64,000 nucleotides of DNA from Lasiosphaeris hirsuta. Taxonomy: Eukaryota; Ascomycota; Sordariomycetes; Sordariales; Lasiosphaeriaceae. Shown here in pieces: positions 22,885 through 33,747 of the stretch. The translations under genes and the position numbers were made by a program. Where the stretch lies: the NCBI GenBank assembly GCA_030549175.1, contig JAUKUA010000001.1, positions 6,696,001 to 6,760,000 on the forward strand, read 5' to 3'. Below the pieces are notes generated by a model, which saw only the letters and a list, made by a program, of their open reading frames with translations, did no database searches and was not told the DNA's origin. Numbering within the stretch: position 1 is the stretch's first letter; each line of letters begins with the position of its first letter.

Positions 22885-24252
22885 ATGCCGTCGCATACCG
22901 AAGACTACCAGCTCTCCAGCCCCCTCTCCCCCACAACGGCATCGCCCTCGCTCTTCACGCCGGCGTCCAGCACGTCGACGACAAGCCTGGCCGCCTCCGC
23001 CGCCTCTAAACGCCCCAACTCACCGACCTCTCCCCACCTGCCCTCGCCCTCCTCCCAAGCCTCCGTCCCCCCGTGGGCGTGCCGTCCGACGCCCACCACC
23101 CGCCTGTCCACTCGCCGCAGCACCCCCTACGCCGTGTCCCACGACCCGCCGCTGCTAGAACGGCTCACGACGCTCTCGTCAGCCATCTCCCGGCAGGCCC
23201 TACGCCTGCTGCTCTCCCTGACGCCGCTGCAGCGCCTAGCCCTCGTCGTCGCCGGCCTTGCCGTCCTAACCCTCACCATCCTAGGACTGGTCTACTCGCA
23301 CCGCATCTTCGCGGCGCTGGGTCCCGTGGCGCAGAAGTGGCGGCTGCTGCCCGGCGGGTGGGTGCTGGTGTGGCTGCTGGCGTTTGCGTGCGCATTCCCG
23401 CCCATGATCGGGTACAGCACGGTGGTGACAGTTGCGGGGTTCGTGTACGGGTTCCCGTGGGGGTGGCCGATTGTGGCGAGCGCGACGGTGGCCGGGAGCA
23501 CAGCGGCCTTCTTCACCAGCCGGGGCGTCTTCTCGGGCTATGTGCACCGCCTGGTGGGCAAGGATGCGCGCTTCGTCGCGCTGGGCCAGGTGCTGCGGCG
23601 GGACGGGCTAGGCGTGCTGGCCATGATCCGACTCAGTCCGCTGCCGTACAGCCTGAGCAACGGGTTCCTAGCGACGGTACCGAGCATCCGGCCGGGGGGC
23701 TTCGCGTTGGCGACGGCGTGTGCGACGTATGCTTTCCCCTTTTTCCTTTCTCGTGCTGTAACTAACGAGAGCAGCCCTAAGCTGGCCGTCCACGTCTTCA
23801 TCGGCTCCCGCCTCGCGCTCCTTGTCGAGAGCGGCGACAAGATGAGCGGCGCCGACCGCGCCATCAACTACGCCAGCATGTTCTTCGGCGGTCTCATGGG
23901 CTTCACCGTCGGCATCCTCATCTACCGGCGCACCATGGCGCGTGCCGCCGAGCTCGCCGCCGCGGGGGGTCTCGAAGAGGGCGAGGGAGCCGACAGCGAT
24001 ATTGAGCGTCAGGCGGGTGACAACGACGAGGAGGGGGGCTACGCCGACGCTGAGAATAGCAGGCTCATTCGCGGCAACGCGGCGATGGCAGGAGATGTGG
24101 ATGCCGCGGCGCTAATGGATGACGATGACATCTCGCTGTGGGATACGGATGGGATTGATACGAGCTATAGGGATAGCTGGGATGAGGAGGAGGCTGTTGG
24201 AGGCGGGGGCAGGAGTAACGGTGATGTGGTTGCAAACGGCGTCAAGAGGTGA
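22885..24252 (+). CDS. tvp38: Golgi membrane VTT-domain protein TVP38 (439 aa spliced)
   Basis: Exons 22885-23726 and 23775-24252. The whole span is open, but the 48-nt segment 23727-23774 has a GTATGC donor, ctaac branch and gcag acceptor. Splicing it restores the conserved ACATPKLAVHVFIGSR. The protein is a multi-pass VTT/DedA-family membrane protein of the Golgi, probably a lipid scramblase-type protein. A disordered Ser/Pro/Thr-rich N-terminus (1-90) precedes a first helix (LALVVAGLAVLTLTILGLVY), further helices (WVLVWLLAFACAFP, VVTVAGFVYGFPWGWPIVAS), the VTT signature region (MIRLSPLPYSLSNGFLA) and a last helix (FFGGLMGFTVGILIY). The C-terminal tail is acidic and cytosolic. Retention of the intron would insert 16 residues without a stop. 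Confidence 0.92.
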   Translation: MPSHTEDYQLSSPLSPTTASPSLFTPASSTSTTSLAASAASKRPNSPTSPHLPSPSSQASVPPWACRPTPTTRLSTRRSTPYAVSHDPPLLERLTTLSSAISRQALRLLLSLTPLQRLALVVAGLAVLTLTILGLVYSHRIFAALGPVAQKWRLLPGGWVLVWLLAFACAFPPMIGYSTVVTVAGFVYGFPWGWPIVASATVAGSTAAFFTSRGVFSGYVHRLVGKDARFVALGQVLRRDGLGVLAMIRLSPLPYSLSNGFLATVPSIRPGGFALATACATYAFPFFLSRAVTNESSPKLAVHVFIGSRLALLVESGDKMSGADRAINYASMFFGGLMGFTVGILIYRRTMARAAELAAAGGLEEGEGADSDIERQAGDNDEEGGYADAENSRLIRGNAAMAGDVDAAALMDDDDISLWDTDGIDTSYRDSWDEEEAVGGGGRSNGDVVANGVKR

Positions 24253-24673
24253 ACCTCGGCAGGGATTTTGTTTCATTTCAAGAGAAGAGAGTTACAAGGA
24301 GTTAGTTGGTTAGCATCGAGCGGCGTTTTTGTTAAGTGGACTGGCGTAGAGGTGCGAACGGTTTTCCTCCGCCGTTTTTGGGCATGTCACATCAAGGGCA
24401 ATATGGACATAGATGGCAAGACCTACAAGACAGGTTCAACGTTGTATTAAAGATTCATTCGTTCATATCGCATTTGCCCCCCCCCCCGGGGCGCCCGTGA
24501 GGTGGCTCCACTCGTAAAGTAATTGGTATCAAGTCATCATACAAATACGGCATGCCATAACATGTCCCGTAACGTCGTCAAGAAGTTGCCCAAAACTCCT
24601 CGCTAGCCCAAATCAAATTGAAAAAACTCTCCCTCTCAAGCCAAGCTCGCAAAAGTAAAACAAAAAGCAAGGC
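24253..24673. other. Intergenic 3' region of convergent genes
   Basis: About 420 bp, AT-richer, with a C11 tract at 24477-24487. Probably both 3' UTRs. No gene is seen. Confidence 0.5.
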
Positions 24674-26372
24674 TCACGGGCCTTGGGAACGCTGCATAAA
24701 TTGCATGGCCTGCTCCATGGGATACCCGATGAAGACGGGCCCGGAGATGTTGAATATCATCTGTGGGGGGCCACTCTTTCCACCCTTCTCTGGCTGGGGA
24801 GACGACGCTATGCTAGCCGGGTTTACAAATATCGGCTGCGGCTGCGGCTGCTGATGCGGTGGTGGACTGGTTGGTGGGACGCGGTTCTTAACTGGGGTGA
24901 ATGGTCGCTCAGCTTCACGATCAAAGTCCCCGCGGTTCGATGTCTCGTCCACCTTAGGGTACGAGGAAGGGAATGGCAGTTTTGTATGATCGAAAGGGCA
25001 CTTTATCGGAGCCGCCGTCTCCTGCAGCGTATCTAGAGGACTGTGCATCGTCACGGGCGCCGGAGGGGGGGATTCAGGCCGCTGGACGTCCTCCGGCTGG
25101 AAACCTGCAGCCAGCGGTACCGATATTCCCCACGGCCTACTGGGAGATTCGCCCAACCGAACGTCTCGCAGAGGACGGTCAAAGTGACTCTGACGATCAT
25201 CGTCGTGGGGCGCCTCGGCCACCTGCTCAGGGTCACTGGTGGTGACCTCCTGCGCCCAATTCTCTACTCTCTGGTTCGAGGACCTGTCCACCTCTTCCAA
25301 GTCCGCATTTGCTGCCGAGGGCAGCATAGGCTGGTGCAGATGACTCAGGTCGTTGATCATGCTAACCAAGTTCCCGTACTTAGCATCGAGCTTCCTTATT
25401 TGCTCCTCGTTCTTCTGGTACCGCCTGACGCAGACCTCATGGCTCCGGGGGATCTCGTGTTTATGTGTCTCAACATAGTGGGCAATCTCCTCTGGAGAAT
25501 GCTTGTCAAGAAATCGAATCGGGCACTTAGAGGCACCCTGGGCAGGTGCAGACATGGTTTCCTCTTGCATGGCAGCGCATATAGGATCAGAAGATTTATG
25601 GGGTGTGATGTCAACAGTTGTGCCAGTCAGGTTTTGTGAGTGGCCCCTGTGTTCAGGGCTGCGACGAGATTCCACCGCCTCCGGTTTGGCGGAAAAGGGA
25701 CAGGCCAGAGAACCCTTTCTGCCCTCAACGGTAAAATCTTGCTCGAGGGCGGTCGAGGTGGAGGTCATGTTTTCGGTCACGGGAGAAAGCGATGACGTTT
25801 CCTTGCTCGATCCACCGTCCTTGCTCATATCCACCATGCCGGCGATGAGCTGCTGTGCGGCTTTCCTGCCCTCCCTGATAAGCAGCGCAATTTGATGCTG
25901 GGCATTGCCAGCTTGACTGCGCTTCGGTAAAGGTATAGCTGAAGTGGCTGTTTGGGGCCGGTGTTGCAGATCTGGGGGAAGTTGTAATTTGGCTAGCGTC
26001 TCAGACACTTCGGGTACTGCGGGCGCATGTTTGTCGGCAAGGTACTGGTACTGGGTGGAAGGGAGCAGAGTTAGCTACTCTGTTCGCCACCGGATTGCAA
26101 TGGTTGTGAAAGACATTGGACAATAATCAGTCATGCTAAAGGTTTTATCTCCATTCGCCGCCGTAACGGCTACAGATCTAGAGCTAATTGATCATCACGA
26201 AAGTCCAAGGAGGAGAAAGGCGGTGTGAATGCACATGACCTGAACGTACCTGTTCGTGCGCAAAGCGCAGCTTGTGCTCCAATATTGTTTTGTGATCGAT
26301 CAGCGCCTGTACTTCATTGGCAAGAGCGTTGAACGACTCTGTTAGAGTCTGTGTAAGGAGTATGTAGCTCAT
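24674..26372 (-). CDS. Conserved fungal protein with three Cys-Pro motifs (499 aa), function unknown
   Basis: Exons 26250-26372 and 24674-26050, joined by a 199-nt intron (GTACGT donor, AGCTAACTC branch, CCCAG acceptor). Exon 1 encodes a helical, heptad-like start (LTESFNALANEVQALIDHKT, then LEHKLRFAHEQ) continuing into YQYLADKHAPAVPEVSETLAKL. Three Cys-Pro motifs occur: ACPFSA (C158), KCPIRF (C217) and KCPFDH (C392). Between the second and third is SPEEIAHYVETHKHEIPRSH with EVCVRRYQ, which I recognise as a recurrent fungal segment, but I cannot name the family. The rest is Pro/Gln-rich and probably disordered. There is no signal peptide or transmembrane helix. The ATG at 26372 is the best start, although a short upstream exon cannot be excluded. 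It is divergent from the hydrolase at 27201. Confidence 0.75.
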
Positions 26373-27200
26373 CCCATTGATGAAGCGGGGATGGACCGAA
26401 ATTTAATGAGGCGCAAGAGCAAAGGTTCCCGTGTGCTGTGCCCATGAGCTGAGCTGGTTAAACTCGGTTGTGGAACTAGAAGGAGAGAATTGGTAAGCTT
26501 TTTTATATTCGCAACGAATCGATTCTAGCGGAACCCGGGTGTTCCGCCCCACCCAGCTCAGTTGAAAGTTTGGCCGGTTCCGGGCTCCAGCAGCTGCCCC
26601 GGGCGCTGGATGCAGCGGCGCTCTCCCTGCAAACATCCTGACGCGACTCGGTGCAGCTTTTTCCGTTTGAATTCCGTGGTCCCTCTTGAAATGCAACAGT
26701 GCCTCCTTGGGACCGGCCTCCGCTGCTTTTCCCGAGCAGCAAACGTCAATGAGGCACACCCATCGTGCCGCAGAACCGACATCGTCGTTCATCTTCGTCC
26801 TAAGAGCAACCAACTGTTTGACTAGCAGCTTCAAGACTAGCAAGATGCACGATACACACGAGGCGGGCACCCAGATATAACGTCACATTGATGGTCCCCG
26901 CAACCCTTTTCGTGCTATCAATACTCAACGCTCGAGGACACTGCATATGGCAGCTCGGCAGGCTTCGGCCCAAGATCCACGATCTGCGATCCACGATCCA
27001 CTTGAGGTCTTGAGCTATCATCCTCTTGTTGGTCGGACCTCCGCAGTCGCCCATCGTTGTCTTGGCCTTGGCCCCCACGCCTTTATGAACAGCCATCTGA
27101 TACGACTAAGCTGCCCATGATACTAGCTCTGGCGCACATCAAGTGACTGCCAATTCAGCCCAACATCTCTCCCCCGTCTCCTCTCCCACAAGACGTCACC
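26373..27200. other. Divergent promoter region
   Basis: About 830 bp between divergent starts. Overlapping open stretches (for example 26403-26870 minus) have no domain and unlikely composition. No gene is called. Confidence 0.5.
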
Positions 27201-28667
27201 ATGGCCGCAATCAAGCCGGCACGATTGCTGAGCCGAAAGGCCCATCTCGTGCCTGGTACGTGCCCTATCTCACTGATCTCGCCCTCTCTGACCTAACCGC
27301 TCACTAACACGGCCAGGGCAACTACATGTTACTGAGCTCTTCTTCGAGGTGCCCAAAAACTACAGTAAACCCTCGGCCGGTACCCTCAAGCTGTTCGGCC
27401 GGACCGTTAGGAAACATGAGGCTCCCATTATCCCTCACTCCCCCAAGGAGCTCGAGAGTATGGATAAGCTACCGTACCTCGTCTTTCTGGAAGGAGGGCC
27501 GGGCTTCGGAAACCGGGAGCCGCAAGAAAGCCCTCTCACTCGGTATGCACTCAATCGCGGGTATCAGCTTCTCTTCCTCGACTACCGCGGCACCGGCCTC
27601 AGTACGCCCATCAATACCAACGCGATGCGCAAGCTAGGCGGGCCCCAAGCTCAGGCCGACTATCTCAAGCTGTTCCGCGCCGACAACATCGTCCGCGACT
27701 CGGAAGCCGTGCGCCTGTGTCTGACCGCCGACCTTCCCGAGGACCGGAAGAAGTGGTCTGTCTTCGGCCAGTCCTTCGGCGGCTTCGTAGCCCTCACCTA
27801 CCTGTCCAAGCACCCCGGGGGCTCCGTGAGGTTTTCATGACGGGCGGGTTGGCCCCGATCAAGCGTACAGCCGAGGAGGTTTACCGCGCGACGTATAAGA
27901 AGACGATCGAGCGCAACCAAGCCTACTACCGCAAGTTCCCCGAGGACATTGAGGCTGTCTACCAGGTAGCCAAGTATCTCGCCGAGCAGAATGGTGTTGC
28001 CCTTCCCAGCGGAGGCGCCCTCACCGTGCAGCGGCTGCTGACCCTCGGCATCTCCTTCGGCACGCACGGCGGCCTTGACTCGGTCCACGCCCTCATCCTC
28101 AAGATGATCACCGACCTGGACCAATTCTCCTTCCTCACCCGCTCCGCCCTGACCGCCTTTGAAAACCACCTCCCCTTCGACACGAACCCCATCTATGCCA
28201 TCCTCCACGAGCCCATCTACTGCTACAAGCCCGGCCTCGCCTCCGCATGGGCCGCAAACGCTGTCGGCCTCTCCCTCCCGCTCTTCTCCTGGCTCAACCC
28301 CACGCTCCCCCTCCCCTCTACTATTAGTACCCCGTTGCACTTCTCGGGCGAGATGATCTACCCCTTCCACTTCGATACGTACCCCACGCTTACCGAGCTT
28401 AAGCCCGCTGCCGAGATCCTGGCCGCCTACGACGCCTGGGACTCGCTCTACGACGAGGCCCAGCTCGCGCGCAATGAGGTGCCCGTCTACGCTGCCAGCT
28501 TTATCGACGACATGTTTGTCGACTTTGAGCTGGCGCGCGAGACGGCCGCGCTCGTCAAGGGTATCCAGGTTTTCGAGACTAACAACATGTATCATAACGC
28601 GGTGCGCGCGCGAACCGATGAGGTCTTGGGGCAGCTCTTTAGGATGCGCGATGATTCTATTGATTGA
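27201..28667 (+). CDS. Alpha/beta hydrolase, proline iminopeptidase-like (S33); probable frameshift
   Basis: Exons 27201-27255 and 27317-28667 (61-nt intron). The product would be about 468 residues if continuous. Motifs: LEGGPGFGNREP (HGGPG-type oxyanion loop of S33 peptidases), LFLDYRGTGLSTP, nucleophile elbow GQSFGG with S171, a candidate acid in ASFIDDMFVDFE and a candidate catalytic His in NNMYHNAVRAR. It likely removes N-terminal proline from peptides, or is a related cytosolic hydrolase. The reading frame breaks at the G run 27817-27821. Frame 1 stops at 27838-27840 with ..SVRFS, while the next frame continues with the conserved GLREVFMTGGLAP. A single missing G explains both halves. 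It is convergent with the BTB gene. Confidence 0.85.
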
Positions 28668-29714
28668 GCGAGTCTGTGCGGGGTGATGAGATGTCGCTAT
28701 CTAGGTAATCAAGTGTGGGTATTTGAAGTGCCCGTTGTCAAGTTGGACATCACGGATGAGCTCGGTTGCCCTGTTGACTTAGCAGGGTGGACGATGACAT
28801 GATGTTGCGTATAGTTTAGAAGCAGAGCGATATCCCCAGTGATAGTCATGCCAGCGGTAGAGAGCATGAGCGTAAATACAAAGTCGCAATTGAACACTGG
28901 TTCACCAATCTCGCCGATGATAGCGCTTAGCTCACTTCATCTCATGTTTTTTTTTTTCTTCTTCGCATTCCGTCCCCTATCCATATGCATTTTAAACGAT
29001 AAGAGGCATTTGAGACCACCACTCCCAACATTTATCTCACGCATCACATTCGGGGCTGCGGAACCACCGCCCCCCCCCCCCCCCCCCCCCCCAAATATAA
29101 CTACCCATGTCACGGATAATAGTGACCTCGAAAGATTTTATTTATCAAGTATCCTTTATGCGCTCCACTACCAGGCCAAAGGACCGAGTCAGCCAGCGCG
29201 AAGAAAATCAAAATTCGCTTTTCTCCTCCTGCTCCCAGGAAAAGATGAAGACCAAGCCAAGCCGGATGCTCCAAAAACATCTCTCCACCGAAAGTAACCG
29301 AGAACCTAGATGATATCATAAACCCAAACCACAAACTGTACCTTTAGTACCTATGTCCGAGCCCAACCTCATCCGGACCAACCCAGTCCGACTAACCGTT
29401 CCGTCCAGTCGTCCTTCGCAACTAATCTCCATCCCCAAAAAAAGTCTAGAAAGACGAGAAGAAAAAAAAAACAATTCCTTTCCTGGCGACAAGATCACCA
29501 CCATTCAAGATTCCTCCGGCATAGCCCCCTGCCTGAGAACCGTTTCACACTCGAGACCATTCATCCCCATCACTTGTGCTCTCCCTAGCACACATATAGG
29601 CCCCTGCAACGAGAGAGATAATGCCGTAGCGGCTAGGGAGGTTATCTGGAGGGTGAAATCGGGGAGGGGTGCTGTGGCTAGAAGCCTCTCGGTTTCAGGT
29701 TACCATCGTCGCTC
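28668..29714. other. Intergenic region with C23 tract
   Basis: About 1.05 kb between convergent genes. It holds a T-rich run near 28947, a run of 23 C at 29070-29092 and an A-rich run near 29463. No gene is seen; 3' UTRs are expected. Confidence 0.5.
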
Positions 29715-31598
29715 CTACCATCTAGGTGGCCCCCGATATGGGTGATAGTGTGCTGCGCGGTACGGACTAACAGGATCCATGGCTGGCGGAAACCACGGCC
29801 TCTCCATGCTGGGCAGTGCTCTTCCATTGAAGTCTTCTTCCCTTCTTGAAGCCATCTCTTTGAGCAATAGGGGGGCAATTTCAGGGTGAGCTACCAGAAA
29901 ATCTTGTGTCTCATCCGGCGCCTGCCGCCATGGCTGGAGGAAGCCCACGCGAGCGAAAATCATCTTTAGGAGTGGATCGTTCTCCGGGAGGCCCTCGTAC
30001 AGCTTGTGGCAAAGGAATAGAACCTTGGGAACTGCCGCATCAGCGCCAGCTGTCTCGAGCATGTCTATGGCAGCACGCGCGATCTCGGCCTTGAATCCTT
30101 CAAGCAGGAACTTGTTGGCCAGGATGTAGACATCAATGTTGAGCTCGTAGGCGAGCAGCCACGTGCGCAGGTCTTCACCCGATATCCTAGCGCTAGAGCC
30201 ATCAGGACCTGTGCCCGTAGCCCAGTTGCCGCCCGGTGGAGGAGGCGGTGTCATTGGTGGCGGGGCTGGCATGCCGTGGCGTCTCCTAGGTGGGCGGCGC
30301 GGTCGCTCCGGGCGTCCCGTGTGGATATCGCGCTCGATGACAACAACACCGGGATGGTGAGGCATTGGGGCCGGAGGAGGGGGGGCGCGAGGTGCTTGGC
30401 AGTGCCAGCAGGGCGGGCCCGAAGTAGAGAGGCACTGTGGGCATCCGCAGTTGGGCCGATGGACACCGGGCCGCTTCTGGCGCATACGTTCCCAGTGGCG
30501 CTCCTCGCGACGACGGCGGCGCTCTCTTCTCCGACGGGAGACAGCACTAATGTCTGAGCCGTACGAATCCACCGAGTCGTCGCTGTCGGACTCGGCGCCT
30601 GTCTCTTGACCGCCATCTTTGCCCTTGCCCTTGTCTTGGTCAGGAACTAGGGAGTTTGTCAGCGCGCATTCGATGGCTAACGGGAATTACAGACAGCATG
30701 TATAACTTACCCAGCACCGATGAAATTGGCTTGAGCGGGTTATATTTTTCCTCGTATAGGTATGCGATGAGAAAGTGGAAGATGGCGGGGTTTTCCTCGG
30801 GCAAATCGACCGACTGTGTGTGGCACTCTTTGAACTCCCCGCAAAGCGCCTTTTCAAAATACTCCGACTTCAATAGGATGTGCTTGTGTACCTGTTTACA
30901 TAATTAGCGTATTCCTAAATGGCGCATAGTTGTTTACTTACGTAGAAAGTCTCCATGTACGGGGGCACGCCCACGCGCAGAGGAATGACCGGTGAGCTGA
31001 AACGTCTGTTTGTCGCGCATGTCAGTAAGACCTTTGCAGTTTATTGGTTCCTAATGAAGCAAGTCATATTGGCGCCAGCAATTGAACATGCGCCCGTCAT
31101 CGCGATGCAGTTGGGGGCATGATATTGAAGTTGCTACCCTGAATGCGGCCCTGGGCGCAAACCTCCATCCAGGTGAAGTTGCGACGCAAGCGACAGCGCC
31201 GACACCATTAGGATCGGTGAAAGAAAAAGAAAAAAATGACCAGGAATCGCAAGAGGAAAGTGCGCAGAGACTCACCCATCCGCCGTCGACAGCCAAAGAT
31301 CTTCCTTGGGGTCGAGCACCTCCTTACGGTTGAGGCCCTCGGGCATGGAGTCCAAGACGACGACATCCGGGACCGTGGCTGACGGGGCGCGCATGACGTC
31401 GTCTAATGTGCGCTCCCTCTGGTGACTACCATGTCCATTCTGGCGGCGATCTGCATTGGAGCTGAAGCTGGGCTCACCATTTCCGTTGGCGGGCTCATTG
31501 GCGGGCTCGTTGAAACCGCTACCGGCGGCGGGTGTTGCTGAAGCGGAGGCCGATGCCGAAGGACGTCTGGCCCCGCTGGTACTGCTTGCGCCGGACAT
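29715..31598 (-). CDS. BTB/POZ domain protein with Arg-rich and Cys-cluster linker (499 aa)
   Basis: Exons 31276-31598, 30942-31005, 30711-30891 and 29715-30646. Introns are 270, 50 and 64 nt; phases agree throughout. Residues 1-105 are Ser/Ala/Asn-rich and disordered. The BTB fold starts near residue 109 (RFSSPVIPLRVGVPPYMETF) and continues across exon 3 (VHKHILLKSEYFEKALCGEF, AIFHFLIAYLYEEKYNPL). The linker has a dense arginine run (SRRRRERRRRREERHWERMR) and a cysteine cluster (NCGCPQCLS, PPCWHCQ) of CXCX2C...CX2C type. After a proline-rich stretch, LRTWLLAYELNIDVYILANK resumes the BTB/BACK-like helices. BTB proteins commonly recruit substrates to Cul3 ligases; the role here is unknown. Confidence 0.83.
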
Positions 31599-33747
31599 AT
31601 TGCCTGCTCTCTGCTTTCTCCCCCGTCGCCACGTTCTCGATTACTGGCTTGCGAGTATGCGCGCCGAGGCAACTCGTGCTCTCGAGGTCGGTGAGGGAGA
31701 GACAGGTGGGATAATTACGATGGCAGGTGCAGTGCAGCTACGTCAAAAGAACGACTTTTGTTGCTCGGACCTCCCGAGGGCGGGGATGAGAGGTGGGATA
31801 AAGGTGAGCAGGGTTGGCAAGCGGTAAGGAAGGGTAAGGTAAAAGTGTTGGTTGGGGGCCTTAGGTAGGTGAGAGAAGTAGCGAGGCAAACAGCAGGCTT
31901 ATAAAATGGGTATGGTGTTGCGGCGAAGGCGCAAAAGGCGGGCAGAGCCAGATCCAGCCCTTTTCTGTTTTGAGGACGGAAGGATCAAGCACAGCAACTG
32001 GCTGTTTGGGGAGGGGGAGGGGATGAAGGCGAGGTAGAAATGGCGGAAGGGATGGAAGGAGAAGGGGAAAGAAGAGGTAGCCGAAAGAGGCTTGACTTAA
32101 TGGCGCGCAGTCCAGGCAAAGTCGGGAGGTTGAGGACGATGGATGTGAGTGAGTGAGTGTGTGTGTGTGTGTGTGTGAGAGAGAGTCCAGCAGTATGGGT
32201 GCAGCGTGTGCTTGAATGGAAGGGGCCGTCGCCCATCCCAAATGGAAACGCAGGCAGCCAGCCACACACTAGTTTGGTCTGTCAAATAACGTGCGCCATC
32301 GGCAGAAACATGCATATGAGACCCTTCTCGACAGCTCGTGTATCGAGCACTGCTCTCCCGACTACGCAGTAGTATAGTATTCAGAGTGCGTGTGTGTGTC
32401 TATGTGTGGTGGTGTGTTGGGCAAGTGCGGGCCGCTTCTTGCTCAACGGACGATTGACGACAGCCGACGATGACGGCCACTGGGGATACAGGCGGGGCGT
32501 GCGGCTGTGTACACTGGACCTTCATAGCCATTGGACCCTTTTCAGTCATCTTCAATCATATCCTCGTAGCTACGGCATCCTGCGCCGCGGCCAGGCAATC
32601 CAGGCAGTGAGGCAAGCAGCTATGAGGACAAAGGCGGCAAACCACCTATCGGGTTGAGCCATGGGGTGTGTGGGCAGCGAGGCATGAGGTGGACAACGTC
32701 GATTGCCGTTGCCGGAGTGGGACGCAACACGACCAGTGGCAGAGCAAGGCACACACACACGACCACCCCATTCTCGCTCCCCAGTCCTCCTCCCTCGCTC
32801 CCTCTGCTCGACAGCATGCTGCTTTTCGCTGTTGCTGCGACACCCTGCAACGCACTGCAGCGGACAGAAGCGCGAGGCAGCGGGAAAATCTCTGCGGGTC
32901 GTGGTAAGGGGGGAGGGTCTCGCGCCTAGGGGGCCAGAAACCAGAAGCCAGACGGGGGGCATGCGCATCGCTGCAAGGCGCTCTCGACATGCATGCGCAG
33001 ACGACGCCCTCTCTGTTGGGACTCTTTTTGAATGGCTGAACGCGGGACCCTCGAAGGTGCCGGCCCGCCAAAGCTTGACCTCCGCCTTTTTCTTTGTCTG
33101 TCTGCACCAGCCAGAGCCAAACAAAGCAACCTACCCCTCAACTCTTCTCTAGGCGGAAAACGGAGCCGACAGCTGATGCCACCCGCCTGGTGCGTCCTCG
33201 ACAGCCATGGCGTGTGTACCAATCCTCAAGCTTACAGGGTACGGGTACCTGTCGAGCCACCTCAGACGCCACGAGGAGAGAGACAAACTCAAAACCAGCC
33301 AGCAATCGGGTTGCGCGAATAAACCCCACAAGTTCAATCAGACAATTGAGGCGGCCGAACCTGTGAGACCGAGCATGCACGAAACCTGCCTGTTTTGCTG
33401 CAGTCAAGCTCCGACTACATATGCGGCCGCTCACCGCACTCATGTTGGGCCCAGACATCAGGAGAGCCCAATACGGTTTGCAATTTCTTTGTCGTCTCTA
33501 ATCATTCGGGTAGCTCAAGTTGGGCAACCACGGTTGGTCTCTTTATTCTATCCTACATACGACGTTGACGAGACGTCCTCGAGAGTTCCCCTAGCAGGTT
33601 GCCGTCAGCTTCCCGGTCTGCCAATTGATTGGTGGCGACAACGGCGACACTGGCGGCTGGAGTGAGGGGTACCAACCTTGCCCATCGGGAACATTAACCG
33701 GCGGTCAAGAGCCCTGATTCCTGATTCTGGTTTCATGGCGCGAGTCT
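31599..33747. other. Intergenic region, simple repeats, no gene
   Basis: About 2.15 kb. It contains the BTB-gene promoter, a TGAG/TG/GA microsatellite at 32143-32185 and a second short TG-rich stretch near 32386-32420. Open stretches on both strands carry no recognisable domain. Confidence 0.5.
32143..32185. repeat. TG/GA microsatellite
   Basis: GTGA units are followed by about ten TG dinucleotides and then GA repeats, in the intergenic region upstream of the BTB gene. Confidence 0.9.

Noticed and set aside
26403..26870. 155-codon minus-strand open frame upstream of the Cys-Pro protein
   Set aside because: No recognisable domain; the 26372 ATG with a good intron explains the gene better. 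An unseen extra upstream exon remains possible.
27798..28595. 265-codon minus-strand open frame
   Set aside because: Antisense to the S33-type hydrolase; Gly/Glu/Val-rich composition typical of a shadow.
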